In this document: positions 1-6,160 of the stretch, one piece after another
Numbering within the stretch: position 1 is the stretch's first letter
How the letters are laid out: each line of letters starts with the position of its first letter
NCBI GenBank assembly: GCA_023230525.1
Contig: JALNXE010000155.1
Location: forward strand, 1-7,499
Reading direction: 5' to 3'
From: Desulfobulbaceae bacterium
Lineage (GTDB): Bacteria > Desulfobacterota > Desulfobulbia > Desulfobulbales > SURF-16
DNA: 7,499 nucleotides
Position numbers and translations under genes: made by a program
Notes under the pieces: model-generated
Database searches by the model: none
Seen by the model: the letters and a program-made list of their open reading frames with translations, nothing else
What the model was told of the DNA's origin: nothing

Positions 1-27
1 CACACCTGGATACGTTAAAACTGCCAT
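1..27 (-). CDS. Probable contractile tail sheath protein, N-terminus only (partial)
   Basis: Only the first nine codons are in the window; they read MAVLTYPGV on the minus strand and run off the left edge. Many sheath proteins of contractile phage tails, R-type tailocins and extracellular injection systems begin with a short leader followed by 'PGVY(V/I)EE', so this start fits that family well. The ATG is preceded, after 5 nt, by a strong Shine-Dalgarno sequence AAAGGAGG (33-40), as expected for an abundant structural protein. It lies 33 nt downstream of a small gene on the same strand, so the two are probably cotranscribed. Nine residues cannot prove the identity, and the sequence to the left of the window would settle it. 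Confidence 0.55.
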
Positions 28-32
28 AAATT

Positions 33-40
33 CCTCCTTT
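33..40 (-). promoter_or_regulatory. Strong ribosome binding site of the sheath-like gene
   Basis: The minus strand reads AAAGGAGG, 5 nt before the ATG at 25-27. This near-perfect anti-16S match fixes the start of the partial gene at the left edge. Confidence 0.8.
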
Positions 41-60
41 TTATTTAAGGATTTGCTTTC

Positions 61-300
61 TTATTTTTTTGTAACTTTTGGTGTCGCCTTCTTCGTTTTT
101 GCCGCAACCGCAGCCGGCTTTTTTACGTCCATCACTTCAATAATACCTCGGTTGTGCAGCCTGCTAAGCTTGTCATTATGGGCGATTTCCCCGTCCATGA
201 TTTCCACGGAGGTGTCCCCGGCATTCAGGTAGCAGGTGAGACCGCTGTTGAAGCGGACCATGACGGGTCTGTTTGTTTTGTTGCGTATCGTGACGGCCAT
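61..300 (-). CDS. Small hypothetical protein of a contractile-tail module
   Basis: The gene encodes 79 residues from the ATG at 298-300. A TTG two codons upstream is also in frame, but the ATG is preferred because GAGGA (307-311 on the plus strand) sits 6 nt before it, whereas the TTG nearly touches that site. The first ~55 residues (beginning AVTIRNKTNRP) look like a compact beta-rich domain with alternating hydrophobic positions. The last ~20 are Lys/Ala/Thr-rich with no hydrophobic core, probably a disordered basic tail. No signal peptide or membrane segment is visible. I do not recognise the family. The gene stops 33 nt before a probable tail sheath gene on the same strand, so a role as a small virion or tail accessory protein is inferred from position only. 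By eye its base composition is more AT-rich than the signalling genes to the right, consistent with a phage-derived block. Confidence 0.7.
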   Translation of the reverse strand: MAVTIRNKTNRPVMVRFNSGLTCYLNAGDTSVEIMDGEIAHNDKLSRLHNRGIIEVMDVKKPAAVAAKTKKATPKVTKK

Positions 301-374
301 ATGCAATCCTCATCAACGTTATAATGATAATAATGGGGCGGTTTTGCGGGGTTGCCTTGCTGAACGGCTAACGG

Positions 375-398
375 AAAGTGTTTCTGATAAAACGCTTT
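375..398. repeat. 24-bp dyad, possible operator
   Basis: AAAGTGTTT (375-383) and AAACGCTTT (390-398) form 9-bp arms around a 6-nt spacer, with a single non-Watson-Crick position that is a G-T wobble. It lies about 75 bp upstream of the small minus-strand gene starting at 300. Operator-sized dyads at such positions often bind dimeric repressors, but nothing here identifies the protein. It could also be a chance AT-rich palindrome. Confidence 0.35.
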
Positions 399-441
399 AC
401 TTTCAATGAGCAAAAGGGGTGCCAGCAGAGGAAAGCAGCTG

Positions 442-485
442 CTTGCCGCAGTAATAACAGCGTTGTTCCGGCAGTTTATTTTTTT
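442..485 (+). terminator. Terminator-like hairpin with T-tract
   Basis: TGCCG (444-448) pairs with CGGCA (469-473). Inside it AACA (456-459) pairs with TGTT (464-467) around a GCGT loop. The hairpin is followed directly by a T-rich run (475-485). The stem has an asymmetric bulge, so it is weaker than a classic intrinsic terminator. No annotated plus-strand gene lies upstream within the window, so if it works it would end an unannotated short transcript or block read-through. Confidence 0.3.
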
Positions 486-533
486 AAATGTTTTTGAAGA
501 GTTCGGCGGCGGGGCAGGTCCAAGGGCCGATAT

Positions 534-551
534 GTGACAGGCAGTTGTCAC
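534..551. repeat. Perfect GTGACA-N6-TGTCAC dyad
   Basis: GTGACA (534-539) and TGTCAC (546-551) are perfect 6-bp inverted arms around 6 nt. The site lies about 320 bp upstream of the CheB-CheR gene. The arm sequence and spacing look like a binding site for a dimeric regulator. The GTGA and TCAC half-sites are 10 nt apart, so it is not a standard CRP/FNR site, which needs 6. The regulator is unknown. Confidence 0.35.
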
Positions 552-871
552 CTGCGGGTGTTACAGCGGGAGGGGAAAGACGGGCAACGCTTTGCCGCGG
601 GCAGGCGTGGCTGCTTCCGGACAAAGAACCTCTGCCGCCGGGGTGCCGCCGGCTGGCCGGAGTGAATGGGGGTGTTGAATTTCTGTAACAGGCAGGCCGG
701 GCGTTTCCTGGCTGCCCATTAAAACCATCAGCCGGCCGCCAATTTTCCGCCCGGCAAACAAGTTTTGCATTGCCTGGCGAGCTCTATTGGGGTTAGGGTG
801 ATGCCATGGGGGCTGCCGACTGTTCTTTTTAAGGCATGGTCATCATTATCGTCAGGAAACAGGGGCCGGGT

Positions 872-3817
872 ATGGCGAAGAAAGGTGAAAAATCCGCAGC
901 AAAGAAGAAAACAGCCAGGGTAAACCCCGCGGCAAAACAGGCGTTGCCCCAGGAGGCCAATTTCCCGGTGGCGGGCATCGGCGCCTCAGCCGGCGGTCTG
1001 GAGGCGCTGCGGGAATTTTTTTCGCCGCTGCCCCTGTCGTCCGCCATGGCCTTTGTGGTCATCATGCATCTGGACCCGCACCATTCGAGCATGCTGGCCG
1101 GGCTGCTGCAGAGCCATACGGCCCTGCCCGTGCTGACCATCGAAGACGGCATGCAGCTGCAGCCGGGCCAGGTTTACGTGGCGCCCCCCAACCGGGACGT
1201 GGCGGTTATCGGCAATACCTTTCAGCTGCTGGAGCCCGTGAAGACGGGCGGACTGCGGCTGCCCATCGACTTTTTCCTGCAGTCGCTGGCCGCGGAAAAG
1301 GGCAAACTGTCCGCCAGCGTCATTCTTTCCGGCACAGGCTCTGACGGCACCCAGGGCATACGGGCCGTCAAGGCGGCAGGGGGTCTCGCCCTGGTGCAGG
1401 ATCGTGATTCCGCCAGATATGCCGGCATGCCCGGCAGCGCCATCAATACCGGCCTGGCGGATTTTATTCTGCCCCCGGCTCTCATGGCGGAGCAGCTCCA
1501 TAATTTTTTCAGCCAAGGCAGAGGCCTGCACGAGGCCGCTGCCACTTCCCTTGGTGCCGATGACACGCTGCGCAAAATCTGCGCACTGCTCCGGGCCAGA
1601 ACCGGCAATGATTTTTCCGTCTATAAAACAAGCACCCTGCAGCGCCGCATTGAACGGCGGATGCATCTGCAGCATATTGACGATGCCTCGCAGTACATCA
1701 GCTTTCTCCGCAACCATGCCGCGGAACAGGATCAGCTCTTTGCCGACATCCTGATCGGCGTCACCCAGTTTTTCCGCGATGCCGAGGCCTTTGAGCAGCT
1801 CCGCGACGTGGTGCTGAAGAATTATTTCACCGCCTTTCCCGGCAAAAAGAGCTTCCGGGTGTGGGTGCCGGGCTGCTCCACCGGCGAGGAGGTCTACTCC
1901 CTGGCCATTATTCTCAGGGAATGCCTGGATGGCCTCCATAAAGAGGCGGTAGTGCAGATCTTCGGCACGGATCTGGACAGCCGGGCCATTGACGAGGCCC
2001 GGGCGGGAATTTTTCCCGAGGCGATTGCCGCGGATGTCAGCCCCCATCGGTTGCAGCGTTTTTTCGTCAAGGAGGAGACGCATTACCGGGTCCGCCAGGA
2101 GCTGCGGGAGATCATCGTCTTTTCCGTGCAGAATGTCTTAAAGGACCCTCCCTTTTCCAGGATCGATCTGCTCTGCTGCCGCAATCTGCTCATCTATCTC
2201 AATGCCGATGCGCAGCGGATGCTGTTCCCCCTGTTCCATTTCAGCCTCAACCCCCAAGGCCTGCTTTTTTTGGGCACCTCGGAAAGCACCGGTGTTTTTG
2301 CCGATCTGTTCACCGCTGTTTCCAAAAAATGGAAAATTTATCAAAGGGTGGAGGTTGCGGCCGGCCAGCACCGTCCCGTCCTGCAGCTGCCGGTCGGCCG
2401 GCAAGACATGGAGCGTCCGGGGCTGCCGCCGGACCTGGCCGGCAAACCCGGTCTGGCCGCCCTGATCCACACGAAGATGCTGGAGCATTTCACCCCGGCC
2501 TGTGTCCTGGTCAATGACCGGGGGGACATCTTCTATATCCAGGGCCGGACCGGCAGATACCTGGAACCTTCCCAGGGCAAACCCCGGATGAATATCCTGG
2601 ACATGGCCAGGCCCGGTATCCGGCTGGAACTGCGCAACTGCCTCAGGAATGTCAGCCGATCAGGGAAGAAAGTGAGTTGCCAGGGGGTGAGGTACGAAGC
2701 GGATGGCGTTACCCGTTTTGTTGACCTGACCCTGCTGCCCCTGGCCAATAGCGGTCTGCCCGCTGATCCGGTCATGGTGGTCTTTGCCGATGTTCCCGCA
2801 CCGCAGCCCCCTGCCCAACTGACCGGGGAGAGCCGGTTTATTAATGAAAAGGACCAGTATCTGCTGAGCCTTGACCAGGAACTGCAGCATGCCAGGGAAA
2901 ATTACCAGACCAGCGTCGAGGAGCTGGAAACCTCCAATGAGGAACTGAAGTCGCTTAACGAGGAACTGCAGTCCGCCAATGAGGAGCTGCAGAGCACCAA
3001 TGAAGAGCTGGAGGCCTCCAGGGAAGAGCACCAGTCCCTCAACGAGGAGCTGATGACCGTTAACGGCGAGCTGCAGAGCAAGGTGGAAGAGCTGGTGCTG
3101 GTGCAGAGCGATCTGCGGAACCTGCTGGACAGCACCCGGATAGCCACCATTTTTGTCGATAACGAGCTGCACGTCAAGGGCTTCACCGCCGAGGCGGCCA
3201 GGGTCACCAATCTGATCAAAACCGATGTGGGCCGCCCCCTGGAGCATATCGCCACCAACCTGGAATATGACGACATGTATCAGGACATCCGGCAGGTCAT
3301 CAGCACCCTGGCCGGGGTGGAAAAAGAGGTCAGGACCAAGGGCGGCGAATGGTTCCAGATGAAGATCCTGCCCTACCGCACCACGGAAAATATGATTGAC
3401 GGCGCGGTGCTCACCTTTGTTTCCATTACCAATCAGAAAGAGACGCAGCAGCATCTTGCCGCCTTGAACGCGCAGTTGCGGCAGGCTAGGGATTACGCGG
3501 AAAAGGTGGTGGATACCCTGCGGGAGGCGGTCATCGTGCTGGACGAGGGGCTGCGGGTGGTTTCCGCCAACCGGGCCTTTTACCGCATGTCGGGCCTGCC
3601 GGGGGACGAGACGGTGGGCCGGGAATTCGCGGAGATCGGCGGCAGGCGCTGGGAGGTCTCCGGCCTGGTGAAACTGTTGCGGGAAACCCTGGTGTCCGGC
3701 GCGGTGTTTGAGGATTATACGGCCGGCGGCATGGTGCTGAATGCCCGCCGCATTGACGCCGGCAATGGCACCTCCCACCAGGTCCTGCTGGCCTTTGAGG
3801 TCAGGCCGGGGGCGTGA
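872..3817 (+). CDS. CheB-CheR fusion with coiled coil and PAS domains, no kinase
   Basis: This 981-residue protein combines a chemotaxis methylesterase and a methyltransferase. From the ATG at 872, the CheB domain covers about residues 30-212. It carries the expected catalytic triad: Ser39 in GASAGG, His66 in MHLDP, Asp158 in SGTGSDG. It has no N-terminal receiver domain. CheR follows at about 230-492: the TLQRRIERRM helix, the SAM-binding VPGCSTGEE loop (about 333-341), GTDLD (365-369) and CRNLLIYL (436-443). A PAS-like segment (about 525-640) precedes a long coiled coil built on NEEL heptads (about 660-750), then a PAS domain (about 753-855) and a second PAS-like domain (about 878-976), where the protein ends. 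Relatives commonly continue into a histidine kinase; none is present here. ATG 872 is chosen over ATG 836 because AGGGG lies 6 nt before it and the 12 extra residues look unlike the family. It is probably cotranscribed with the PAS-LuxR gene 27 nt downstream. No chemoreceptor gene is nearby, so its substrate is unknown. Confidence 0.93.
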   Translation: MAKKGEKSAAKKKTARVNPAAKQALPQEANFPVAGIGASAGGLEALREFFSPLPLSSAMAFVVIMHLDPHHSSMLAGLLQSHTALPVLTIEDGMQLQPGQVYVAPPNRDVAVIGNTFQLLEPVKTGGLRLPIDFFLQSLAAEKGKLSASVILSGTGSDGTQGIRAVKAAGGLALVQDRDSARYAGMPGSAINTGLADFILPPALMAEQLHNFFSQGRGLHEAAATSLGADDTLRKICALLRARTGNDFSVYKTSTLQRRIERRMHLQHIDDASQYISFLRNHAAEQDQLFADILIGVTQFFRDAEAFEQLRDVVLKNYFTAFPGKKSFRVWVPGCSTGEEVYSLAIILRECLDGLHKEAVVQIFGTDLDSRAIDEARAGIFPEAIAADVSPHRLQRFFVKEETHYRVRQELREIIVFSVQNVLKDPPFSRIDLLCCRNLLIYLNADAQRMLFPLFHFSLNPQGLLFLGTSESTGVFADLFTAVSKKWKIYQRVEVAAGQHRPVLQLPVGRQDMERPGLPPDLAGKPGLAALIHTKMLEHFTPACVLVNDRGDIFYIQGRTGRYLEPSQGKPRMNILDMARPGIRLELRNCLRNVSRSGKKVSCQGVRYEADGVTRFVDLTLLPLANSGLPADPVMVVFADVPAPQPPAQLTGESRFINEKDQYLLSLDQELQHARENYQTSVEELETSNEELKSLNEELQSANEELQSTNEELEASREEHQSLNEELMTVNGELQSKVEELVLVQSDLRNLLDSTRIATIFVDNELHVKGFTAEAARVTNLIKTDVGRPLEHIATNLEYDDMYQDIRQVISTLAGVEKEVRTKGGEWFQMKILPYRTTENMIDGAVLTFVSITNQKETQQHLAALNAQLRQARDYAEKVVDTLREAVIVLDEGLRVVSANRAFYRMSGLPGDETVGREFAEIGGRRWEVSGLVKLLRETLVSGAVFEDYTAGGMVLNARRIDAGNGTSHQVLLAFEVRPGA
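2918..3085 (+). repeat. Eight 21-bp units encoding NEEL heptads of a coiled coil
   Basis: Within the CheB-CheR gene, eight consecutive 21-nt units begin at 2918, 2939, 2960, 2981, 3002, 3023, 3044 and 3065. Each encodes a seven-residue unit of the type (E/G)-E-L/H-x-S/T-x-N (protein residues 683-738 from the ATG at 872). The third and fourth units are the most alike in DNA. The exact heptad period fits a continuous alpha-helical coiled coil between the CheR half and the downstream PAS domains. This segment is typical of CheB-CheR-PAS proteins, so it is probably conserved by function rather than a recent expansion. Confidence 0.85.
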
Positions 3818-3844
3818 TCTGCTAAAAAAAACGGAAAAGACGCC

Positions 3845-5380
3845 ATGAATGCTAAAGACGAAAAATTCAACGACCTGCGCCGCCAGGCGGAGGGGATGGT
3901 GGCCGGCGGAGCCGGAGCGGATATCCGGCCGGAGGATCCGGCCGTGATCCTGCATGAGCTGGAGGTGCACCAGATCGAGCTGCAGCTGCAGAATGAGGAG
4001 CTCATCCGGGCGCAGCAGGAGCTGCAGCAGGCCAGGGAGGATTATTTTGCCCTCTTTGAGCTGGCGCCGGTGGGTTATCTCACCTTAAACGGCAAGATGC
4101 TTATTACCCGGGCCAATCTGGCCGCCTCGTCCTTGCTGCGGGTGGAACGCCGCTTTCTGCTGAACAGCGGATTTTCCCGTTTTGTCAGCCGGGCCGACTA
4201 CGGCCATTTCCGGGCGCTGTTTCTGGCAGCGGGTGCCGACGGGGTGCCGGTGTCCTGCGAGCTGGCTCTGGCGCTGCCCGGTGCGGTTCAGCCGGTGCAT
4301 GTCAAACTGGAATGCGCGGCATTGCGCCAGGCGGGCAACGATGAGACGGAATACCGGCTGGCCATCACCGACATCAGTGAGATCCAGCAGGCCAAGCTGG
4401 CCCTGCAGCAGGCCCATGCCGAGCTGGAAAGGCGGGTGGCGGAAAGGACCCGGGATCTGAAGCAGGCCAATCTGCAGTTGCTGGCCAGCGAGGAAAAATT
4501 CCGCACCGTGGCCGATTATACCTGCGAGTGCGAGTACTGGCTCGACGGGGCGGGGAAATATCTCTATATCTCACCCTCCTGCGAGAAAATCAGCGGCTAC
4601 ACCCCTGAAGAGTTCATGGCTGATCCGCATTTGTTTCTAGCGGTTGTCCATCCCGAAGACCGGGAAAAAGCGATGCAACACCGCACCGAAGAGCTCCTTG
4701 ATAAGGAGCTTGCCGGTTTTGATTTGCGCCTTATCCATAAGAACGGCTCGTTGCTCTGGATCTCCCATGTCTGCCAGCCGGTGTATAACCGGGAGGGGAA
4801 ATTCATCGGCCGCCGGGGCAGCCACATTAATATCACCGTGCGCAAGAAGTTCGAGGCGGAGCTGCAGCAGGCCCATGCCGAACTGGAGAGCAGGGTGAAG
4901 GAGCGCACCCGGGAACTTGAAGAGACCAATGTGGCGCTGACCGTGCTGCTCAGGAAAAGGGCAGAGGACAGGCTTGCCCTTGAAGGGCGGATTCTGGCCA
5001 ATATAGCCGATCTGGTGGAACCCTATCTGGATAAACTGGAAAACAGCCCCCTCACGGCGGCCCAGAAAAATCTCGTCTTTATTCTCAGGGAAAACCTGGC
5101 GGAACTCGTCTCGCCGTTCAGCCGGAACATTGCCGTAAAATTCGGCAGGCTCACCCCGGCGGAGACCCAGGTGGCCAACCTGGTCAAGCTGGGTAAAAAG
5201 ACCAAGGACATCGCCCAGTTGCTGAACCTGTCGCCGGGCACCATTGATATCCACCGCAAAAACATCAGAAAAAAGCTCGGTCTGACCCACCAGGGGGCCA
5301 ACCTGCAGTCCGCTCTCGCCTCTCATCATGCCGGATCAGGGGCCATGCCGCCGGCAGAGGAGCCGGAAAAGAACGGCTGA
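3845..5380 (+). CDS. PAS-PAS sensor with C-terminal LuxR-type DNA-binding domain
   Basis: The 511-residue product is probably a one-component transcription regulator in the cytoplasm. Residues ~8-65 are a helical leader with the motif ELEVHQIELQLQNEEL, common at the head of PAS proteins. PAS domain 1 spans ~66-180 and PAS domain 2 ~215-335, the latter with a typical YISPSCEKISGYTPEEF strand-helix pattern and a C-terminal HKNGSLLWI motif. Two matching coiled coils (186-208 and 339-361, LQQAHAELE...RV.ERTR.L) follow the two PAS domains. A helical linker (~372-432) leads to a LuxR/GerE helix-turn-helix at ~433-490 (LTPAETQVANLV..GKKTKDIAQLLNLSPGTIDIHRKNIRKKLGL, broken by two residues here). No receiver, kinase or membrane segment is seen, so signal input must come through the PAS domains; no clear haem or flavin ligand motif is evident. 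The ribosome binding site (GGAAAAGA, 3833-3840) is weak. The gene starts 27 nt after the CheB-CheR gene, which suggests coexpression. Confidence 0.92.
   Translation: MNAKDEKFNDLRRQAEGMVAGGAGADIRPEDPAVILHELEVHQIELQLQNEELIRAQQELQQAREDYFALFELAPVGYLTLNGKMLITRANLAASSLLRVERRFLLNSGFSRFVSRADYGHFRALFLAAGADGVPVSCELALALPGAVQPVHVKLECAALRQAGNDETEYRLAITDISEIQQAKLALQQAHAELERRVAERTRDLKQANLQLLASEEKFRTVADYTCECEYWLDGAGKYLYISPSCEKISGYTPEEFMADPHLFLAVVHPEDREKAMQHRTEELLDKELAGFDLRLIHKNGSLLWISHVCQPVYNREGKFIGRRGSHINITVRKKFEAELQQAHAELESRVKERTRELEETNVALTVLLRKRAEDRLALEGRILANIADLVEPYLDKLENSPLTAAQKNLVFILRENLAELVSPFSRNIAVKFGRLTPAETQVANLVKLGKKTKDIAQLLNLSPGTIDIHRKNIRKKLGLTHQGANLQSALASHHAGSGAMPPAEEPEKNG
4403..4422 (+). repeat. 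Direct repeat copy 1 encoding a PAS coiled-coil linker
   Basis: A 20-nt stretch here recurs exactly at 4862-4881 in the same gene. It encodes LQQAHAE in both copies and marks the start of the coiled coil after PAS domain 1. The similarity continues more loosely for about 40 nt (AELExRVxERTR), pointing to internal duplication of a PAS plus coiled-coil unit. Confidence 0.8.
4862..4881 (+). repeat. Direct repeat copy 2 encoding a PAS coiled-coil linker
   Basis: This is the exact second copy of the 20-nt stretch at 4403-4422, at the start of the coiled coil after PAS domain 2. A related but diverged stretch occurs in the downstream PAS gene at 7188-7229, where I count 33 of 42 positions matching 4421-4462. 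Confidence 0.8.
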
Positions 5381-5526
5381 ACCCCGAGGCACAACCCGCT
5401 GGCAGAGAGGTGCGCAGGCTGCATTGGGTATATTGTCTACCTGTTTCCTATCAGAAATAACCCTATTGAATTATTCCCCCCATTTTGTAAGGTAAAAAGT
5501 AAGTATTTCTGCCAGGTTGCCTGTGC

Positions 5527-5549
5527 GCCTGAAAAAATATTTTCCAGGC
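5527..5549. repeat. Imperfect 23-bp stem-loop
   Basis: GCCTG (5527-5531) pairs with CAGGC (5545-5549). After one A-C mismatch, AAAA pairs with TTTT around a 3-nt loop. There is no T-run behind it on the plus strand, so it is a poor terminator. It could be an operator or a weak hairpin between the two transcription units. Confidence 0.35.
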
Positions 5550-5586
5550 CTTCGACCTGCCGAGCTTTATTCCGGGAGCATGCCGG

Positions 5587-5614
5587 GCCGCCTTTGGGCG
5601 GCAGGTGTTCACCT
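5587..5614. repeat. Back-to-back short dyads in the PilZ leader
   Basis: GCCGCC-TTTG-GGCGGC (5587-5602) is a perfect 6-bp stem with a 4-nt loop. It is followed at once by AGGTG-TT-CACCT (5603-5614), a 12-bp near-palindrome. They lie roughly 85-110 nt upstream of the first PilZ start codon. They could be part of the 5' untranslated region or a protein-binding site; no known element is recognised. Confidence 0.3.
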
Positions 5615-5697
5615 TGGGGTGTGAAAGTTTGCATTTTCCCGGCAGACCAGGGCGGTAAAGAGGTTTGCGGTGAAAAAATCGGGGAGGAGCGATAAAT

Positions 5698-6108
5698 ATG
5701 TTCATGAATGACGCATCAGCAGAGACATCATCAGAAAAACGGGAACATGCGCGGTTTCAGGTGCAGGAGACCGTTTTTGCCCTGCTGGAAACCGATGGTG
5801 CGCGGCAGCCGGCCCTGGTGGTGAATGTGGGCAGGGGCGGGGTCTGTGTGCATTATGCCCGGGAGGAATGTGCCTGGCGCTGGCAGCAGCTGACCATCTC
5901 CTCATTCCATGCCGACAGTTTTCTGGGGCGGTTGCCGGTTGAAATCGTTTATGACCGGCCGGTGGCCGATGCAGACGGCCAGACAAACGGCATGCGCCGC
6001 TGCGGCCTGAAGTTCTCTGAACCGAGCTACACCCAGCAGGCCCTCTGGGATATTTTTCTCGAGCAGAATGCCACAATCATCAATGGCAAGGCGTCGCCGG
6101 AATTCTGA
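5698..6108 (+). CDS. PilZ-domain protein with a divergent second motif
   Basis: This 136-residue single-domain protein is a likely c-di-GMP receptor. The ATG at 5698 has GGAGG (5683-5687) 10 nt before it; a second ATG two codons later is less well placed. The PilZ RxxxR motif is intact as R15-E-H-A-R19. The second motif, normally (D/N)xSxxG, reads N43-V-G-R-G-G48, so the Ser is replaced by Gly. A strand with RCGLKF (101-106) near the end matches the usual PilZ C-terminal strand. There is no signal peptide, membrane segment or fused output domain, so it would have to act through a partner. It lies 52 nt before a second PilZ gene and is probably cotranscribed with it. c-di-GMP binding is likely but less certain than for its neighbour because of the Ser-to-Gly change. 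Confidence 0.85.
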   Translation: MFMNDASAETSSEKREHARFQVQETVFALLETDGARQPALVVNVGRGGVCVHYAREECAWRWQQLTISSFHADSFLGRLPVEIVYDRPVADADGQTNGMRRCGLKFSEPSYTQQALWDIFLEQNATIINGKASPEF

Positions 6109-6147
6109 TGGCTTCCAGGCAATTTTGAAGATGCAGGCAGGCGAAGC

Positions 6148-6156
6148 GGAGGAGGT
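6148..6156 (+). promoter_or_regulatory. Ribosome binding site deciding a GTG start
   Basis: GGAGGAGGT contains a full AGGAGGT match to the anti-Shine-Dalgarno sequence. Its GGAGG core ends 5 nt before the in-frame GTG at 6161. Neither upstream ATG in this frame (6068, 6131) has a usable site at proper spacing. Confidence 0.85.
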
Positions 6157-6160
6157 AGTC

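Larger units (their letters stand above)
301..871. other. Long divergent intergenic region without a convincing gene
   Basis: This stretch separates the minus-strand tail-module genes from the plus-strand CheB-CheR gene. Short open frames at 488-688 (plus) and 561-770 (minus) have Pro/Arg/Gly-rich, low-complexity translations with no domain-like pattern and no good ribosome binding site. It does hold two dyads (375-398 and 534-551) and a hairpin followed by a T-tract (442-485), listed separately. I see no promoter that matches consensus well in either direction, and no tRNA, integrase or direct repeat marking a prophage attachment site. Confidence 0.6.
5381..5697. other. Intergenic region before the PilZ gene pair
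   Basis: No gene is supported in these 317 nt; minus-strand open frames here have no ribosome binding site or domain-like sequence. I see no intrinsic terminator with a T-run behind the PAS-LuxR gene and no consensus-quality promoter. Two hairpin-forming dyads (5527-5549 and 5587-5614) are listed separately. I looked for a c-di-GMP (GEMM) riboswitch because PilZ genes follow, and did not find its conserved GGGACGCAAAGCC-type core. Confidence 0.55.

Noticed and set aside
534..551. CRP/FNR binding site
   Set aside because: The GTGA and TCAC half-sites are separated by 10 nt instead of the 6 these regulators need; kept only as an unassigned dyad.
488..688. 66-residue plus-strand open frame in the intergenic region
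   Set aside because: There is no ribosome binding site before the ATG and the Pro/Gly/Arg-rich translation shows no domain-like pattern.
770..800. Sigma-54 promoter before the CheB-CheR gene (TGGCGAGCTCTATTGG)
   Set aside because: It has TGGC at the -24 position but lacks the required GC at the proper -12 spacing.
986..2083. 365-residue open frame on the minus strand
   Set aside because: It is antisense to the CheB and CheR catalytic domains, is His/Gln/Gly-rich, has no recognisable domain, and is explained by GC-rich codon usage of the real gene.
2660..3970. 436-residue open frame on the minus strand
   Set aside because: It lies opposite the conserved CheB-CheR/PAS coding sequence and runs into the next gene; its Leu/Gln/Gly repeats are just the mirror of the NEEL heptad codons.
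5381..5697. c-di-GMP (GEMM) riboswitch ahead of the PilZ genes
   Set aside because: The conserved GEMM core and tetraloop-receptor sequences are not present on the plus strand.
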